From NCBI GenBank assembly GCA_021298575.1, contig JAJTFM010000016.1, positions 41,020 through 105,019 on the forward strand: a DNA stretch of 64,000 bases, read 5' to 3'. Source of the DNA: Saprospiraceae bacterium. GTDB lineage: Bacteria; Bacteroidota; Bacteroidia; Chitinophagales; Saprospiraceae. Below the pieces are notes generated by a model. The model was not told where the DNA came from, did not search any database, and was given only the letters and a program-made list of their open reading frames with translations. Within the stretch, counting starts at the first letter, position 1. Every line of letters begins with the position of its first letter. Positions 53,396 to 61,948 of the stretch are shown in pieces. The position numbers and the translations under genes were made by a program.

Positions 53396-54475
53396 TCACA
53401 GCCCGAGCAGAAATTTCATTTTGCTGAAAATTTCGGTGTTGTCCATAAAGCCACCGAAATTTTCAGCGCCGGGCCCAAAGGCAAAAACAGGTACCAGTGA
53501 GGCCGTATGCCCCCCGGTATTAAAGCCCAGAGAAAGGGTATCCGGTCCGGTTCCCTGTTCCAGTGCCAGTCCGCCAGTCTCATGATCGGCGGTGACAATA
53601 ACAAGTGTCTCCCCGTCTGCCCGGGCAAATTCCAGGATTTTTCCGATAGCCTGATCGAAGTCGAGCATTTCCTGTATTGCTCCCGGACCATCATTATTGT
53701 GACACGCCCAGTCAATCTGTGAACCCTCCAGCATCATAAAAAAGCCCTTGTCGCTACGGCCTTTCAAAAAGGAGGGTGCTATTCCGGCAGCGTAGGGCAA
53801 CCAGTCTCGGCCCTTGGCAACCGACTCCGGCTCCTCCCTTGCACCAAACCACGCGAATGGTTTATTTTGATCGGGAGATATATCCCTGAGACCAGCCTCC
53901 TGAAAATTACTCACCAGATATCCCTTTTTCTGCAGTTCATCGTACAGGTCCCTGTTGTCGGAACGCTCGCGGAAATATTTCATACCTCCGCCGATAACCA
54001 GATCTACCTCGGTAGTCAGGTAGAATTTGGCAATAGCGTCCATTTCCGAGCGGCTGGGTACATGCGCCACAAAGGATGCCGGCGTTGCGTGGGTTACGCT
54101 GGAAGAGGCGATGATGCCAGTGGCCATACCCTTTCCCTCTGCCAGTTCAAGAATAGATGTGCAGTTCTTCTTTCTGGCATCCATACCAACAGTTCCATTT
54201 GTTGTCTTGTAACCACAGGCAATGGCAGTACCACCCGCAGCCGAGTCGGTAATCAGGTGGCTTTGTGAATGGGTAGTTACCAGGCCGGTTACCGGAAAAG
54301 AGGTCAGATTCAACTTCTGACCGTTGTAATAGTAGCCAGCACTTACCTGCGATAAACCCATCCCGTCACCAATCAGCAGGATGATGTTTTTGGGCTTCGG
54401 ACTAACTGAGGTCGTTTCCGTCCGGGTGCCGACAAGCGGCATGAGAAGCAGTAATACAGTGACAAAGATTTTCAT
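53396..54475 (-). CDS. Alkaline phosphatase (PhoA superfamily)
   Basis: 359 aa with signal peptide (MKIFVTVLLLLMPLVG). Metal and active-site motifs: NIILLIGDGMGLSQ, the phosphorylated Ser in ITDSAAGGTAIA, EGSQIDWACHNND, VTADHETGGLAL and TGGHTASLVPVFAFG. It is shorter than E. coli PhoA and of the type common in Bacteroidota. It hydrolyses phosphomonoesters in the periplasm. Its stop is 4 bp from the convergent beta-mannosidase stop. Confidence 0.94.
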   Translation of the reverse strand: MKIFVTVLLLLMPLVGTRTETTSVSPKPKNIILLIGDGMGLSQVSAGYYYNGQKLNLTSFPVTGLVTTHSQSHLITDSAAGGTAIACGYKTTNGTVGMDARKKNCTSILELAEGKGMATGIIASSSVTHATPASFVAHVPSRSEMDAIAKFYLTTEVDLVIGGGMKYFRERSDNRDLYDELQKKGYLVSNFQEAGLRDISPDQNKPFAWFGAREEPESVAKGRDWLPYAAGIAPSFLKGRSDKGFFMMLEGSQIDWACHNNDGPGAIQEMLDFDQAIGKILEFARADGETLVIVTADHETGGLALEQGTGPDTLSLGFNTGGHTASLVPVFAFGPGAENFGGFMDNTEIFSKMKFLLGL

Positions 54476-54509
54476 GGCGCTAAAATAAAGATGTAATCTG
54501 AACGGAGTA

Positions 54510-55619
54510 TTAATTGATTGCTACATATCGCTTACCCGGCAGTGTTTTTAAAATTCCCCGAAATTCCAGCGACAGAATTTTAGAGGCAAGTTCCCCCGGA
54601 GAAAGTCCGCTGAGCAGCGTCAACTGATCTATGTTTATTTCGGGGGTGTTTTTTACAATACTGACGAGCTCCTTTTCGGACGTATCAAGATCAAGTATGA
54701 GTTGTAATTGTTGAGACCTGGTTGCCGGACTTTCATCCCAACCCATCAGATTAATCACATCTTCAGCTGTTTCAACAAGGTAGGCCTGGTGTGTCCTTAT
54801 AAGATAGTTGCACCCGGCACTTTTGGGATCCTGTGGCCGGCCGGGAATAGCGAATACTTCGCACGACAGTCGGTTGGCCATACTGGCAGTAATCATGGAG
54901 CCACCGGACGCCGCTGTTTCCACAACAATCAGGGCATCACATATACCTGCGATAATCCTGTTTCTCATCGGGAAATTCTCGCGGTCAGGTTTTACATCGT
55001 GTATGAATTCGCTGACAAGTCCGCCATTCTCTGTCATTCTCTGGGCAACCTGCTTGTGCTGTATCGGATAAATACTGCCGAGCCCGTGCCCGAGTACCCC
55101 TATATTAGGCATATTAATCTGACATGATTTTCTGTGAGCAGTAATATCTATACCGTAGGCCAGTCCGCTCACAATCATGACACCTGCCCGGGCAAGCCCC
55201 TCAATCATCGCTTCGCAATTGGCTTTTCCGTGTTCGGTAGGTTGCCTTGTACCTACAACAGATACAATTCTGTCCCTTTTCAGAAGTTCAGGATCACTAC
55301 CCTTGAAAAAAATCAAAGCCGGAGTATCATAGCTCTGAAGTAATCGGGAAGGAAAGAGGGGGTCAGTATAAAAAACCGTAATTATATTGTTTTTGCAGAT
55401 AAAGGCGAGTTCCTTCTCGGCCGTTCGGAGTGCGTTGTCGGCATTTTTACGGATACTGCTGGTGATGACAGCACCTATACCCGGTATCTTCAGCAGGGTT
55501 CTGGCTGGTGTTGAGAAAACGGCGCGTGCACTGCCGCAGTAGCTGACGAGCGTTCGGGCGGTTACTGCCCCCACCTGTGGCAACTGGCACAAGGCTATCT
55601 GGTGTTGTTGGGTATCCAT
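54510..55619 (-). CDS. dprA: DNA-processing protein DprA
   Basis: 369 aa. An N-terminal helix-hairpin-helix-like part (LLKIPGIGAVITSSIRKN) precedes the Rossmann DprA core: VSVVGTRQPTEHGK, VSGLAYGIDITAHRKS, VLGHGLGSIYPIQH, FPMRNRIIAGICDALIVVETAASGGSMITA. A C-terminal DML1-like winged helix follows (INIDQLTLLSGLSPGELASKILSLEFRG). DprA loads RecA on incoming single-stranded DNA in natural transformation. No com genes are adjacent. Confidence 0.95.
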   Translation of the reverse strand: MDTQQHQIALCQLPQVGAVTARTLVSYCGSARAVFSTPARTLLKIPGIGAVITSSIRKNADNALRTAEKELAFICKNNIITVFYTDPLFPSRLLQSYDTPALIFFKGSDPELLKRDRIVSVVGTRQPTEHGKANCEAMIEGLARAGVMIVSGLAYGIDITAHRKSCQINMPNIGVLGHGLGSIYPIQHKQVAQRMTENGGLVSEFIHDVKPDRENFPMRNRIIAGICDALIVVETAASGGSMITASMANRLSCEVFAIPGRPQDPKSAGCNYLIRTHQAYLVETAEDVINLMGWDESPATRSQQLQLILDLDTSEKELVSIVKNTPEINIDQLTLLSGLSPGELASKILSLEFRGILKTLPGKRYVAIN

Positions 55620-55794
55620 TGGCTTTTTGTCGTTTTAAAAGAATACTTAGAGCTTGTTCAAAAATAGGGAAAAATCCTGACAAATACACGAATTTCAGAG
55701 AAAAAAACATATAAACAGACTAGTATTGTCTTGCAACTTTGATATATGATCAATAAATACCCTAAAAACACATTAATCTGGATGGCCAAGGGTA

Positions 55795-55802
55795 TAACTT
55801 TG
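55795..55802 (+). promoter_or_regulatory. -7 element for the SH3/VanZ pair
   Basis: TAACTTTG followed by C, 36 nt before the ATG at 55839. Confidence 0.5.
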
Positions 55803-55838
55803 CCACCGAATTGCGTTAACCTTGATAAAACCTTTTTT

Positions 55839-56435
55839 ATGAAGTTACCAGGTATAGAGACCCTGATCTTTTTCACTTTCATTGGTTGTGTGGTGGTGTG
55901 GGGAATTTCAACTTGTACCGACCGACGTTCGGAAGCTATGCGTACGGTTCGCGAGATGGAAGACACAGAACCTGCTCCTGTTTCATCTGCTGCACATGAG
56001 AAGGCGGCTCCGGGGAAGGCGGAAGAAACGGTCTCCAAACCGAAAGAGCAACAAACGGAACAACCAAAGCAGGCTCCGGTTACAACCAAAACCACGGATG
56101 ATGCGGCCGGTATCCCCCTGTTTGTTACTATTGACGGCCTGAAACTCCGGAAGGAACCGGGCCTGAAGGGAGAGTCCGTAGAACAACTGAAATTGAACGA
56201 GCAGGTCACTTTTCTGAATCAGAAAACGGACTGGTCGCAAGAGATCAATATGGGTGAAGAGAAAGTGACCGACTACTGGGTAAAGGTGCGTACCGCATCG
56301 GGTAAAACCGGGTGGGTCTTCGGCGCAGGACTTCATTACTACAAAATGAAGCGTTCGGTCAAACCCGCCGCCGTCAAAACACCGTCGGGTGCTCCTTCTA
56401 AAAAATCAGGCACTGCGGAATGGAACGAACAGTAA
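55839..56435 (+). CDS. Membrane-anchored bacterial SH3 domain protein
   Basis: 198 aa from ATG 55839. One N-terminal membrane helix (IETLIFFTFIGCVVVWGI) is followed by a low-complexity linker rich in E, K, P and Q (about 40-90). An SH3b domain lies at about 95-170 (FVTIDGLKLRKEPGLKGESVEQL, YWVKVRTASGKTGWVFGAGL). A basic tail ends the protein. Such domains often bind peptidoglycan. It overlaps the VanZ gene by 16 bp, so the two are translationally coupled. Confidence 0.8.
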   Translation: MKLPGIETLIFFTFIGCVVVWGISTCTDRRSEAMRTVREMEDTEPAPVSSAAHEKAAPGKAEETVSKPKEQQTEQPKQAPVTTKTTDDAAGIPLFVTIDGLKLRKEPGLKGESVEQLKLNEQVTFLNQKTDWSQEINMGEEKVTDYWVKVRTASGKTGWVFGAGLHYYKMKRSVKPAAVKTPSGAPSKKSGTAEWNEQ

Positions 56436-56767
56436 AATATATTCCCGCCCTGGTCTGGCTGATTTTTATCACCATCCTTTCTACCGGACCAGGCGTTCCT
56501 CTCCCCGAAGTAAAACTGATTACTACAGACAAACTGGCACACGCAGCCGCATATGCTGTACTATGCTGGCTCACACTCGGAATATGGAGGAAGGCCGGTT
56601 TCGCTCAAATTCTTTGGACCGTGCTTTTTTGTACTGGATACGGGACCCTAATGGAATGGGTACAGGGTACATTTTATCCCAACCGTTTCTTCGAGTATTA
56701 CGATATGCTCGCCAACACGGCAGGGGCTATCCTGGCGGGTACCGTATATTTTCTGGTCAAAAAATAA
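56420..56767 (+). CDS. VanZ-family membrane protein
   Basis: 115 aa with four membrane helices. The VanZ-like features are FITILSTGPGVPLP, TTDKLAHAAAYAVLCWLTLG, and the conserved GTLMEWVQGTFYPNRFFEYYDMLANTAGAILA-type segment (ExxQ and D-x3-N). Its role outside teicoplanin resistance is unclear; in Bacteroidota it is a common small envelope protein. It overlaps the SH3 gene. Confidence 0.88.
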   Translation: MERTVKYIPALVWLIFITILSTGPGVPLPEVKLITTDKLAHAAAYAVLCWLTLGIWRKAGFAQILWTVLFCTGYGTLMEWVQGTFYPNRFFEYYDMLANTAGAILAGTVYFLVKK

Positions 56768-56785
56768 ACAATCAAACGAATCATT

Positions 56786-57304
56786 ATGGCGCTGATAGTT
56801 TCCTGTCGTGAAATAACACCGCAGTTCGGAGAAAACTGCTTTTTGGCGGAAAACGCCACCATCATTGGTGATGTAGTGATGGGCAACGAGTGCTCTGTAT
56901 GGTTTCAGGCAGTTGTGCGGGGCGATGTGAATTTTATCCGGATTGGCAACAAGGTAAATATTCAGGATGGCGCTATTCTTCACGGTACCTACCAGAAGTG
57001 CGGAACCACCATCGGAAACAATGTGAGTATTGGTCACCGGGCACTTGTTCATGGATGTACCCTTCAGGACAATGTTCTGATTGGCATGGGCGCCATTGTG
57101 ATGGATCAGGCTGTAGTAGAGGAAAATTGCCTGATTGCCGCCGGAGCTGTTATTCTGGAAAATACAGTATGCCGCTCCGGCGGCGTATATGCGGGCGTGC
57201 CGGCCAAACGCGTGAAGGAACTGACGCCCGAGTTGTTTCAGGGGCAGATACAGCGCATCGCCAACAATTACCTGTTTTATTCAGGCTGGTTCAAGAAAGA
57301 CTAG
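56786..57304 (+). CDS. Gamma-carbonic-anhydrase-like hexapeptide protein
   Basis: 172 aa left-handed beta-helix. Metal-ligand histidines are in ILHGTYQKCGTTIGNNVSIGHRALVHGC, the gamma-CA/YrdA/PaaY pattern, and VVRGDVNFIRIGNKVNIQDGAI precedes it. It could be a zinc- or iron-dependent hydratase or a structural homologue with another substrate. Its TAG stop overlaps the opposite stop codon of the next gene by 2 bp. Confidence 0.9.
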   Translation: MALIVSCREITPQFGENCFLAENATIIGDVVMGNECSVWFQAVVRGDVNFIRIGNKVNIQDGAILHGTYQKCGTTIGNNVSIGHRALVHGCTLQDNVLIGMGAIVMDQAVVEENCLIAAGAVILENTVCRSGGVYAGVPAKRVKELTPELFQGQIQRIANNYLFYSGWFKKD

Positions 57305-58695
57305 AACTCGTCATTCAGCGCGAAGTTGCGCTTTCTGTCGGTCCATCGTCCGCGGGTGAAATCCGGGAACGACTGCGGCGTGCTGCCTGTTGCCACACTC
57401 GCTTCTGACAGAGGAGTGATGGCCAGCCAGGTGGCGGCATCGTAAACATCAATTTCGGGTTGTGCGTTTCGCTTGGCCGACTCTACGAAATGGTGGAACA
57501 CAAAAAAGTCCATTCCGCCGTGTCCTGCTGTTTTGGCATCATTTCCGTAGCGTTTCCAGAGCGGGTGATCGTATTTTTCAAGCCATGTTTTGGCTTCTTC
57601 CCAGGAGTGCGCTTTTGTTTTTCCTTCGATGTGAATATTCTTGTTTACGTCCATCCAGATTCCTCTTTCGCCTTGAACCCTGAACCCGAGAGAATACGGG
57701 CGGGGCAGTCCCGTGTCGTGCGACAGCAGAATTGTTTCGCCGTTATTACATTTGATGACAGTAGTAACCACATCCCCCAGTTTGAATTCAATTTTTGCGT
57801 TGGGGTGGTTGGCCCCTCCTTTTGGGTGATCCACGATGTAGTTGTGCAAGCCGCGGGCTTTGCTGGCTGTTGACGTCAGCGAAACAAACCTGTTGCCCCT
57901 GTTGATATCAGCCATCATGGCTACCGGACCGACGCCGTGCGTTGGGTACAGGTCGCCGTTGCGGTGAATGGAGTGTTTGGTTCTCCATTTGGCTTCACTG
58001 AAACCCTTTTCTCCAAAGTCTACACCCGATTCGTAAGGTGAAGCGCCGTCATTGAATTTTACCCCGCGCAGATCGTGCTGGTATCCACCCTCAAGGTGAA
58101 TCAATTCGCCGAAGAGACCTTCGCGAACCATATTCATGATGGCCATGACATCGCGGCGGTAGCATACATTTTCGAGAAACATGAGCGGGACACCGGTTTC
58201 CTCGTGCACATTGACCAGCTGCCAGCACTCGTCAATGGAAAAAGCGCCGCACACCTCCGTACCCACGTACTTGCCTGCGCGCATGGCCGCGACAGCCTGC
58301 TCGGTATGCCATTCCCACGGAGAAGCAATGACCACCGCGTCAACAGACTTGTCTTCCAGCAGATTCTTGTAGTCGTGCGGACCTTTGTCGTAAACGGCGG
58401 GTTTTTTACGACCTTTTTCTTCAATCATTTTCAGCGTATCTGCCACCATTTTGGGGTCGGGGTCGGCGATCGCCACGACTTCACAGTCGGCACGCATAAG
58501 AGCCAGTTCTACGTGGCTTTGTCCGCGGAGACCTGTTCCGATAAAACCAAGGCGGAGCTTATCTTTCGGTTTGCCGTTGAGTATAAATGGTGTTCCTGTG
58601 GTTTGTTTTTCAATGGTTGAAGCAGGTACTGCCAGTGCGGCGCCTGCCATCACAGAATTCTGGAGGAAAGTACGGCGGTTGAGTTTGTTTGACAC
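57301..58695 (-). CDS. Gfo/Idh/MocA oxidoreductase with Tat-like signal
   Basis: 464 aa from GTG 58695. The start SNKLNRRTFLQNSVMAGAALAVPAS is a twin-arginine-type leader. The NAD(P)-binding motif is LGFIGTGLRGQSHVELAL, followed by DAVVIASPWEWHTEQAVAAMRAGKYVGTEV and the GH109-like segment LEGGYQHDLRG. The family oxidises sugars; members with this leader and the HYEG-like substrate region act as GH109 alpha-N-acetylgalactosaminidases or related enzymes. The exact substrate is uncertain. Confidence 0.88.
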   Translation of the reverse strand: MSNKLNRRTFLQNSVMAGAALAVPASTIEKQTTGTPFILNGKPKDKLRLGFIGTGLRGQSHVELALMRADCEVVAIADPDPKMVADTLKMIEEKGRKKPAVYDKGPHDYKNLLEDKSVDAVVIASPWEWHTEQAVAAMRAGKYVGTEVCGAFSIDECWQLVNVHEETGVPLMFLENVCYRRDVMAIMNMVREGLFGELIHLEGGYQHDLRGVKFNDGASPYESGVDFGEKGFSEAKWRTKHSIHRNGDLYPTHGVGPVAMMADINRGNRFVSLTSTASKARGLHNYIVDHPKGGANHPNAKIEFKLGDVVTTVIKCNNGETILLSHDTGLPRPYSLGFRVQGERGIWMDVNKNIHIEGKTKAHSWEEAKTWLEKYDHPLWKRYGNDAKTAGHGGMDFFVFHHFVESAKRNAQPEIDVYDAATWLAITPLSEASVATGSTPQSFPDFTRGRWTDRKRNFALNDEF

Positions 58696-58726
58696 GAAAA
58701 AAAGTTTTAAAACATGAGTTACAGGT

Positions 58727-59797
58727 TTACCAGCGGATGAGTGCGCTGCCCCAGGTGAATCCACTTCCAAATGCGGCGAGGCAAACGAGATCGCCCTCTT
58801 TGACCTTACCGGCCTCCCAGGCTTCACAAAGAGCGATGGGTACCGATGCCGCTGTGGTGTTTCCATACTTCTGGATATTATTCCACACCTGATCGTCGCG
58901 CAATCCGAGCGATCGCTGTACCATCTGGCTGATACGCAGATTGGCCTGGTGTGGTACGAGCAGGGAAATATCGGAAGTCTGAAGTCCGGTTTCTTTCAGG
59001 GCTTCGTGAATGACTTCGGGGAACTTCTGAATTGCCAGTTTGAATACGAACTGACCTTCCATGTTCGGGTAGTAATGGCCCTCCCGGAACATTTTTTCCG
59101 TGATGAAAATTTCACCGTAGGTATCAGCAGGCGGATATCCGTAGTCGAACTCCTCCCCCATTTTGTTCAGGTGGTATCCGCCATGAGCTCCCGGATTGAT
59201 AAAAGCCAATTTCTCGGCATAGGTACCGTCTGAATGTAATTTGGTGGTCAGGATTCCCTTCTCAGGATTATCGGAGGGCTGAACGACGACGGCTCCGGCT
59301 CCGTCACCAAAGATGACCGTTACGTTTCTGCCCCGGTCGCTGAAATCTAATCCCATGGAATGCATTTCAGAACCGACAACAAGTACATTTTTATACATAC
59401 CGGTTTTTACAAACTGGTCGGCAATACTCAGTCCGTACAGGAAACCGCTGCATTGATTTCTTATATCGAGTGCTCCGGCCTCGTTTTTGGTGATGCCCAG
59501 TTCTCGCTGAAGCAGCACCCCGCAACCCGGGAAGTAATAATCGGGGCTCAGGGTAGCGAAAACGATGAAATCAATTTCTGCGGGATCAATACCGGCGCGT
59601 TCGCAGGCAATTCTGGCTGCTGCTGCGCCCATGGTCGAGGTAGTTTCCTCGTGTTTTTTTCCGTAGCGGCGTTCGCGGATACCAGTTCTTTCCTGTATCC
59701 ATTCGTCGGAAGTATCCATGATACCGGATAATTCCTGATTGGTTACCACCCTCTCGGGCACGTAGTAACCTATACCGGCAATTCTACTGCGTGACAT
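58727..59797 (-). CDS. fabH: Beta-ketoacyl-ACP synthase III
   Basis: 356 aa with the FabH catalytic triad: Cys in DIRNQCSGFLYGL, His in LLVPHQANLRI and the Asn position in QKYGNTTAASVPIAL. SRIAGIGYYVPERVVTNQEL is the typical opening. The family starts fatty-acid synthesis from acyl-CoA and malonyl-ACP. No other fab genes are nearby, and at 356 aa it is slightly longer than E. coli FabH, so a specialised KAS III is possible. Confidence 0.92.
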   Translation of the reverse strand: MSRSRIAGIGYYVPERVVTNQELSGIMDTSDEWIQERTGIRERRYGKKHEETTSTMGAAAARIACERAGIDPAEIDFIVFATLSPDYYFPGCGVLLQRELGITKNEAGALDIRNQCSGFLYGLSIADQFVKTGMYKNVLVVGSEMHSMGLDFSDRGRNVTVIFGDGAGAVVVQPSDNPEKGILTTKLHSDGTYAEKLAFINPGAHGGYHLNKMGEEFDYGYPPADTYGEIFITEKMFREGHYYPNMEGQFVFKLAIQKFPEVIHEALKETGLQTSDISLLVPHQANLRISQMVQRSLGLRDDQVWNNIQKYGNTTAASVPIALCEAWEAGKVKEGDLVCLAAFGSGFTWGSALIRW

Positions 59798-59946
59798 AGT
59801 CTGAAATCTGGTTTTGAAATAAAATTAATGGCTGATTTTTCTGTGGTGCAGCAAAAATAACCGAAAGAAGAAAACAAATTATGAAATTTGTCGGGCGCGT
59901 AATGAGAAGCGCCATTCTGAAAACAGTATATACGTACCTTAGCGAG

Positions 59947-61299
59947 ATGAAAAGTCTGATTTCCCTCCTGTCTGTTACCATAATTGTCGTGCAGTTTGCT
60001 GCTGCACAGTCGGTGTCCAAGCGGCTTAGTCTGAATGAAAGTCTGGAGCTGGCTCTGGCAAACAATAACCAGATCAAAAAAAACAAACTGGACCGCCAGG
60101 CACTGGAGCGAAAGGTCAAGGAGGCCCGGAGCGGAGCATTACCCGATGTTAATATGGGTGTCAATTTTGACTGGTATCCGTTGTTACCCACACAGATACT
60201 GCCCGGAGAGCCTTTTGGCAGGGGTCGGGATACCTACTTCCCTGTTCAGTTTGGTCAGCCTTTTCAGCTGTCTGGAATAATGACTGTTGAGTATCCGCTG
60301 TTGAATGAGGCCGCCCGGCGCCAGTCGCCGGCACTGGATGTCACCCGCGGTATCAGTGACCTGATGCTGGTGCGTTCGCGCGAGGAAGTGATATTCAACA
60401 CCGCGACAGTCTATTATCAGGCACTTCAAACGGAGCAGCTGTTGCGGGCGGTGAATGCCAACATTGACAAGCTGGATGCACTTCGCGGTATGGCCGAATT
60501 GCAACTGGCCAACGGATTTGCTATCCCGACAGATGTGAAACGCATACGGGTGGCGCGCACCAATCTGGAAACCCAGCGCCAGAATCTGCTGGCTGCTATC
60601 GGTGGCCTTCGGCAAACATTGCAGTTCTACTGCGGAATTCCCTACGAAGAACCACTGGATCTGGTCAACGACAGTGAACAGCCTGCGGCAGACTCTCTGC
60701 GCTGGCTGGGTATTCGCCTGGAAGAGGAAACTATTACAGAATACAGGTTGCTGGCCAATCAGATGGAACTCACCCGCATACAGCGGAGAGCTGCTCACGC
60801 CGAATCATTTCCTACCGTACATTTGTATGGCGCCGCCGCCGCCCAGTCATTCCAGCCGGATGTCAACTTTTTCAGTCCAGACAGAGAATGGTACGGTATG
60901 GCAGCTGCGGGTGTAAAACTCAAAATGCCGCTGCTCGACGGCTTTCGTGTACATAACAAGGCGATGGGACTTCGTATCGAAGAACAAAAACTCGACGAGG
61001 ACCGCAGACAGCTCGCTGCAGGAAAAAGACTCGAGTATAGCGTAGCACGTACTCAGCTGGTAAACGCTTTGCAGGCGCTTCGTACCCAGAGCGATAATGT
61101 GGCACTGGCACAGGAAATAACAGATAAACTCTTGCTTCAGTACAAGGAAGGGGTGGCGTCACTTACCGATCTGCTCAATGCCCAGACTGCTCTTTCAGAG
61201 GCTGTCACCAATTATTGGCAGCAGGCCTTCGGATACAAGCTTTCTGTATTGAAACTCCTGAAAGGCGCCGGAAAACTGGAGGAATTACTTAATGACTGA
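59947..61299 (+). CDS. TolC-family outer-membrane efflux protein
   Basis: 450 aa from ATG 59947 with signal peptide (MKSLISLLSVTIIVVQFAAAQ). Two OEP repeats of long amphipathic helices (LNESLELALANNNQIKKNKLD; LEYSVARTQLVNALQALRTQ) are followed by the second-repeat end TDLLNAQTALSEAVTNYWQQAFGYK. It forms a trimeric channel for efflux or type I secretion. No pump or adaptor genes are adjacent, so its partners are encoded elsewhere. Confidence 0.92.
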   Translation: MKSLISLLSVTIIVVQFAAAQSVSKRLSLNESLELALANNNQIKKNKLDRQALERKVKEARSGALPDVNMGVNFDWYPLLPTQILPGEPFGRGRDTYFPVQFGQPFQLSGIMTVEYPLLNEAARRQSPALDVTRGISDLMLVRSREEVIFNTATVYYQALQTEQLLRAVNANIDKLDALRGMAELQLANGFAIPTDVKRIRVARTNLETQRQNLLAAIGGLRQTLQFYCGIPYEEPLDLVNDSEQPAADSLRWLGIRLEEETITEYRLLANQMELTRIQRRAAHAESFPTVHLYGAAAAQSFQPDVNFFSPDREWYGMAAAGVKLKMPLLDGFRVHNKAMGLRIEEQKLDEDRRQLAAGKRLEYSVARTQLVNALQALRTQSDNVALAQEITDKLLLQYKEGVASLTDLLNAQTALSEAVTNYWQQAFGYKLSVLKLLKGAGKLEELLND

Positions 61300-61344
61300 T
61301 TTTGTTTTAAAATTAATTCCTACCTTTCCAAAAATAAATTATTT

Positions 61345-61749
61345 ATGGCATTTTCGGTCACGTTCAAGGATGAAACCCTGACGGGTAAACTGATTCAGGA
61401 GATATCTGTTCCTGTCGGTTCGGAAGTAATGACGCTTCGTGAAATTATCATGCTGCGTGTGGAAGAGGAAATCAGAAGACGGGAGGATGAAAAACATCAG
61501 CGGTTCATGGCACTCGCCTTCGAGATGGATGAGAGAGAGCGTACGCTGAATGGTGTCAGGGAAAAGCGCAAACCCGGAGAAGTGCCTGATCCGGAGGCTC
61601 ATGGATACAGGGCGCTCAAGGCTTTTCAGCAGAACGCCTATTTTGTTCTGGTGGACAATATACAGGTGGAAAATCTGGAGGCGCCGCTCAGAATGACGGA
61701 TAAAACAACTGTTACCTTCGTCAAAACAACTCCTCTGGTGGGTGGCTAA
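61345..61749 (+). CDS. Small beta-grasp-like protein ending in Gly-Gly
   Basis: 134 aa. Residues 1-35 look like a beta-hairpin plus helix (MAFSVTFKDETLTGKLIQEI ... VMTLREIIMLRVEEEI). A charged helical insertion follows (RRREDEKHQRFMALAFEMDE), then strands ILVDN-type YFVLVDNIQVENLE and TTVTFVKTTPLVGG. The order of elements and the C-terminal Val-Gly-Gly recall ubiquitin-like/MoaD/ThiS proteins. I recall similar small proteins next to DUF4132 genes. It overlaps the next start codon by 8 bp, so the two are coupled. Confidence 0.65.
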   Translation: MAFSVTFKDETLTGKLIQEISVPVGSEVMTLREIIMLRVEEEIRRREDEKHQRFMALAFEMDERERTLNGVREKRKPGEVPDPEAHGYRALKAFQQNAYFVLVDNIQVENLEAPLRMTDKTTVTFVKTTPLVGG

Positions 61750-61948
61750 GTACAGTTTATTACAGATATTAAAGGATCGGTTCGCTGGCAGAGATAACAC
61801 AGGGAGCCTGATTTCTGATATTTCGGACAAGATGTCAACGGGTACCGTACATCATCCGGAACAGCTGGATTCGTGGAAAAAACTCATAAAAATGCCCCCG
61901 GACAAACAGAAGGCAGCTGGGCCTCCTTTATTCAGCATATTCAGATGA
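61742..61948 (+). CDS. N-terminal fragment of the DUF4132 gene, or a tiny coupled gene
   Basis: 68 codons from GTG 61742 (MAKYSLLQILKDRFAGRDN ... LDSWKKLIKMPP) to TGA 61948. If one C is added to the CCCCC run at 61895-61899, the reading continues as MPPGQTEGSWASFIQHIQ directly into the large DUF4132 frame. I therefore think this is the true N-terminus, separated by a single-base deletion. The alternative is a separate peptide coupled by the ATGA overlap at 61945-61948. Confidence 0.5.
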   Translation: MAKYSLLQILKDRFAGRDNTGSLISDISDKMSTGTVHHPEQLDSWKKLIKMPPDKQKAAGPPLFSIFR

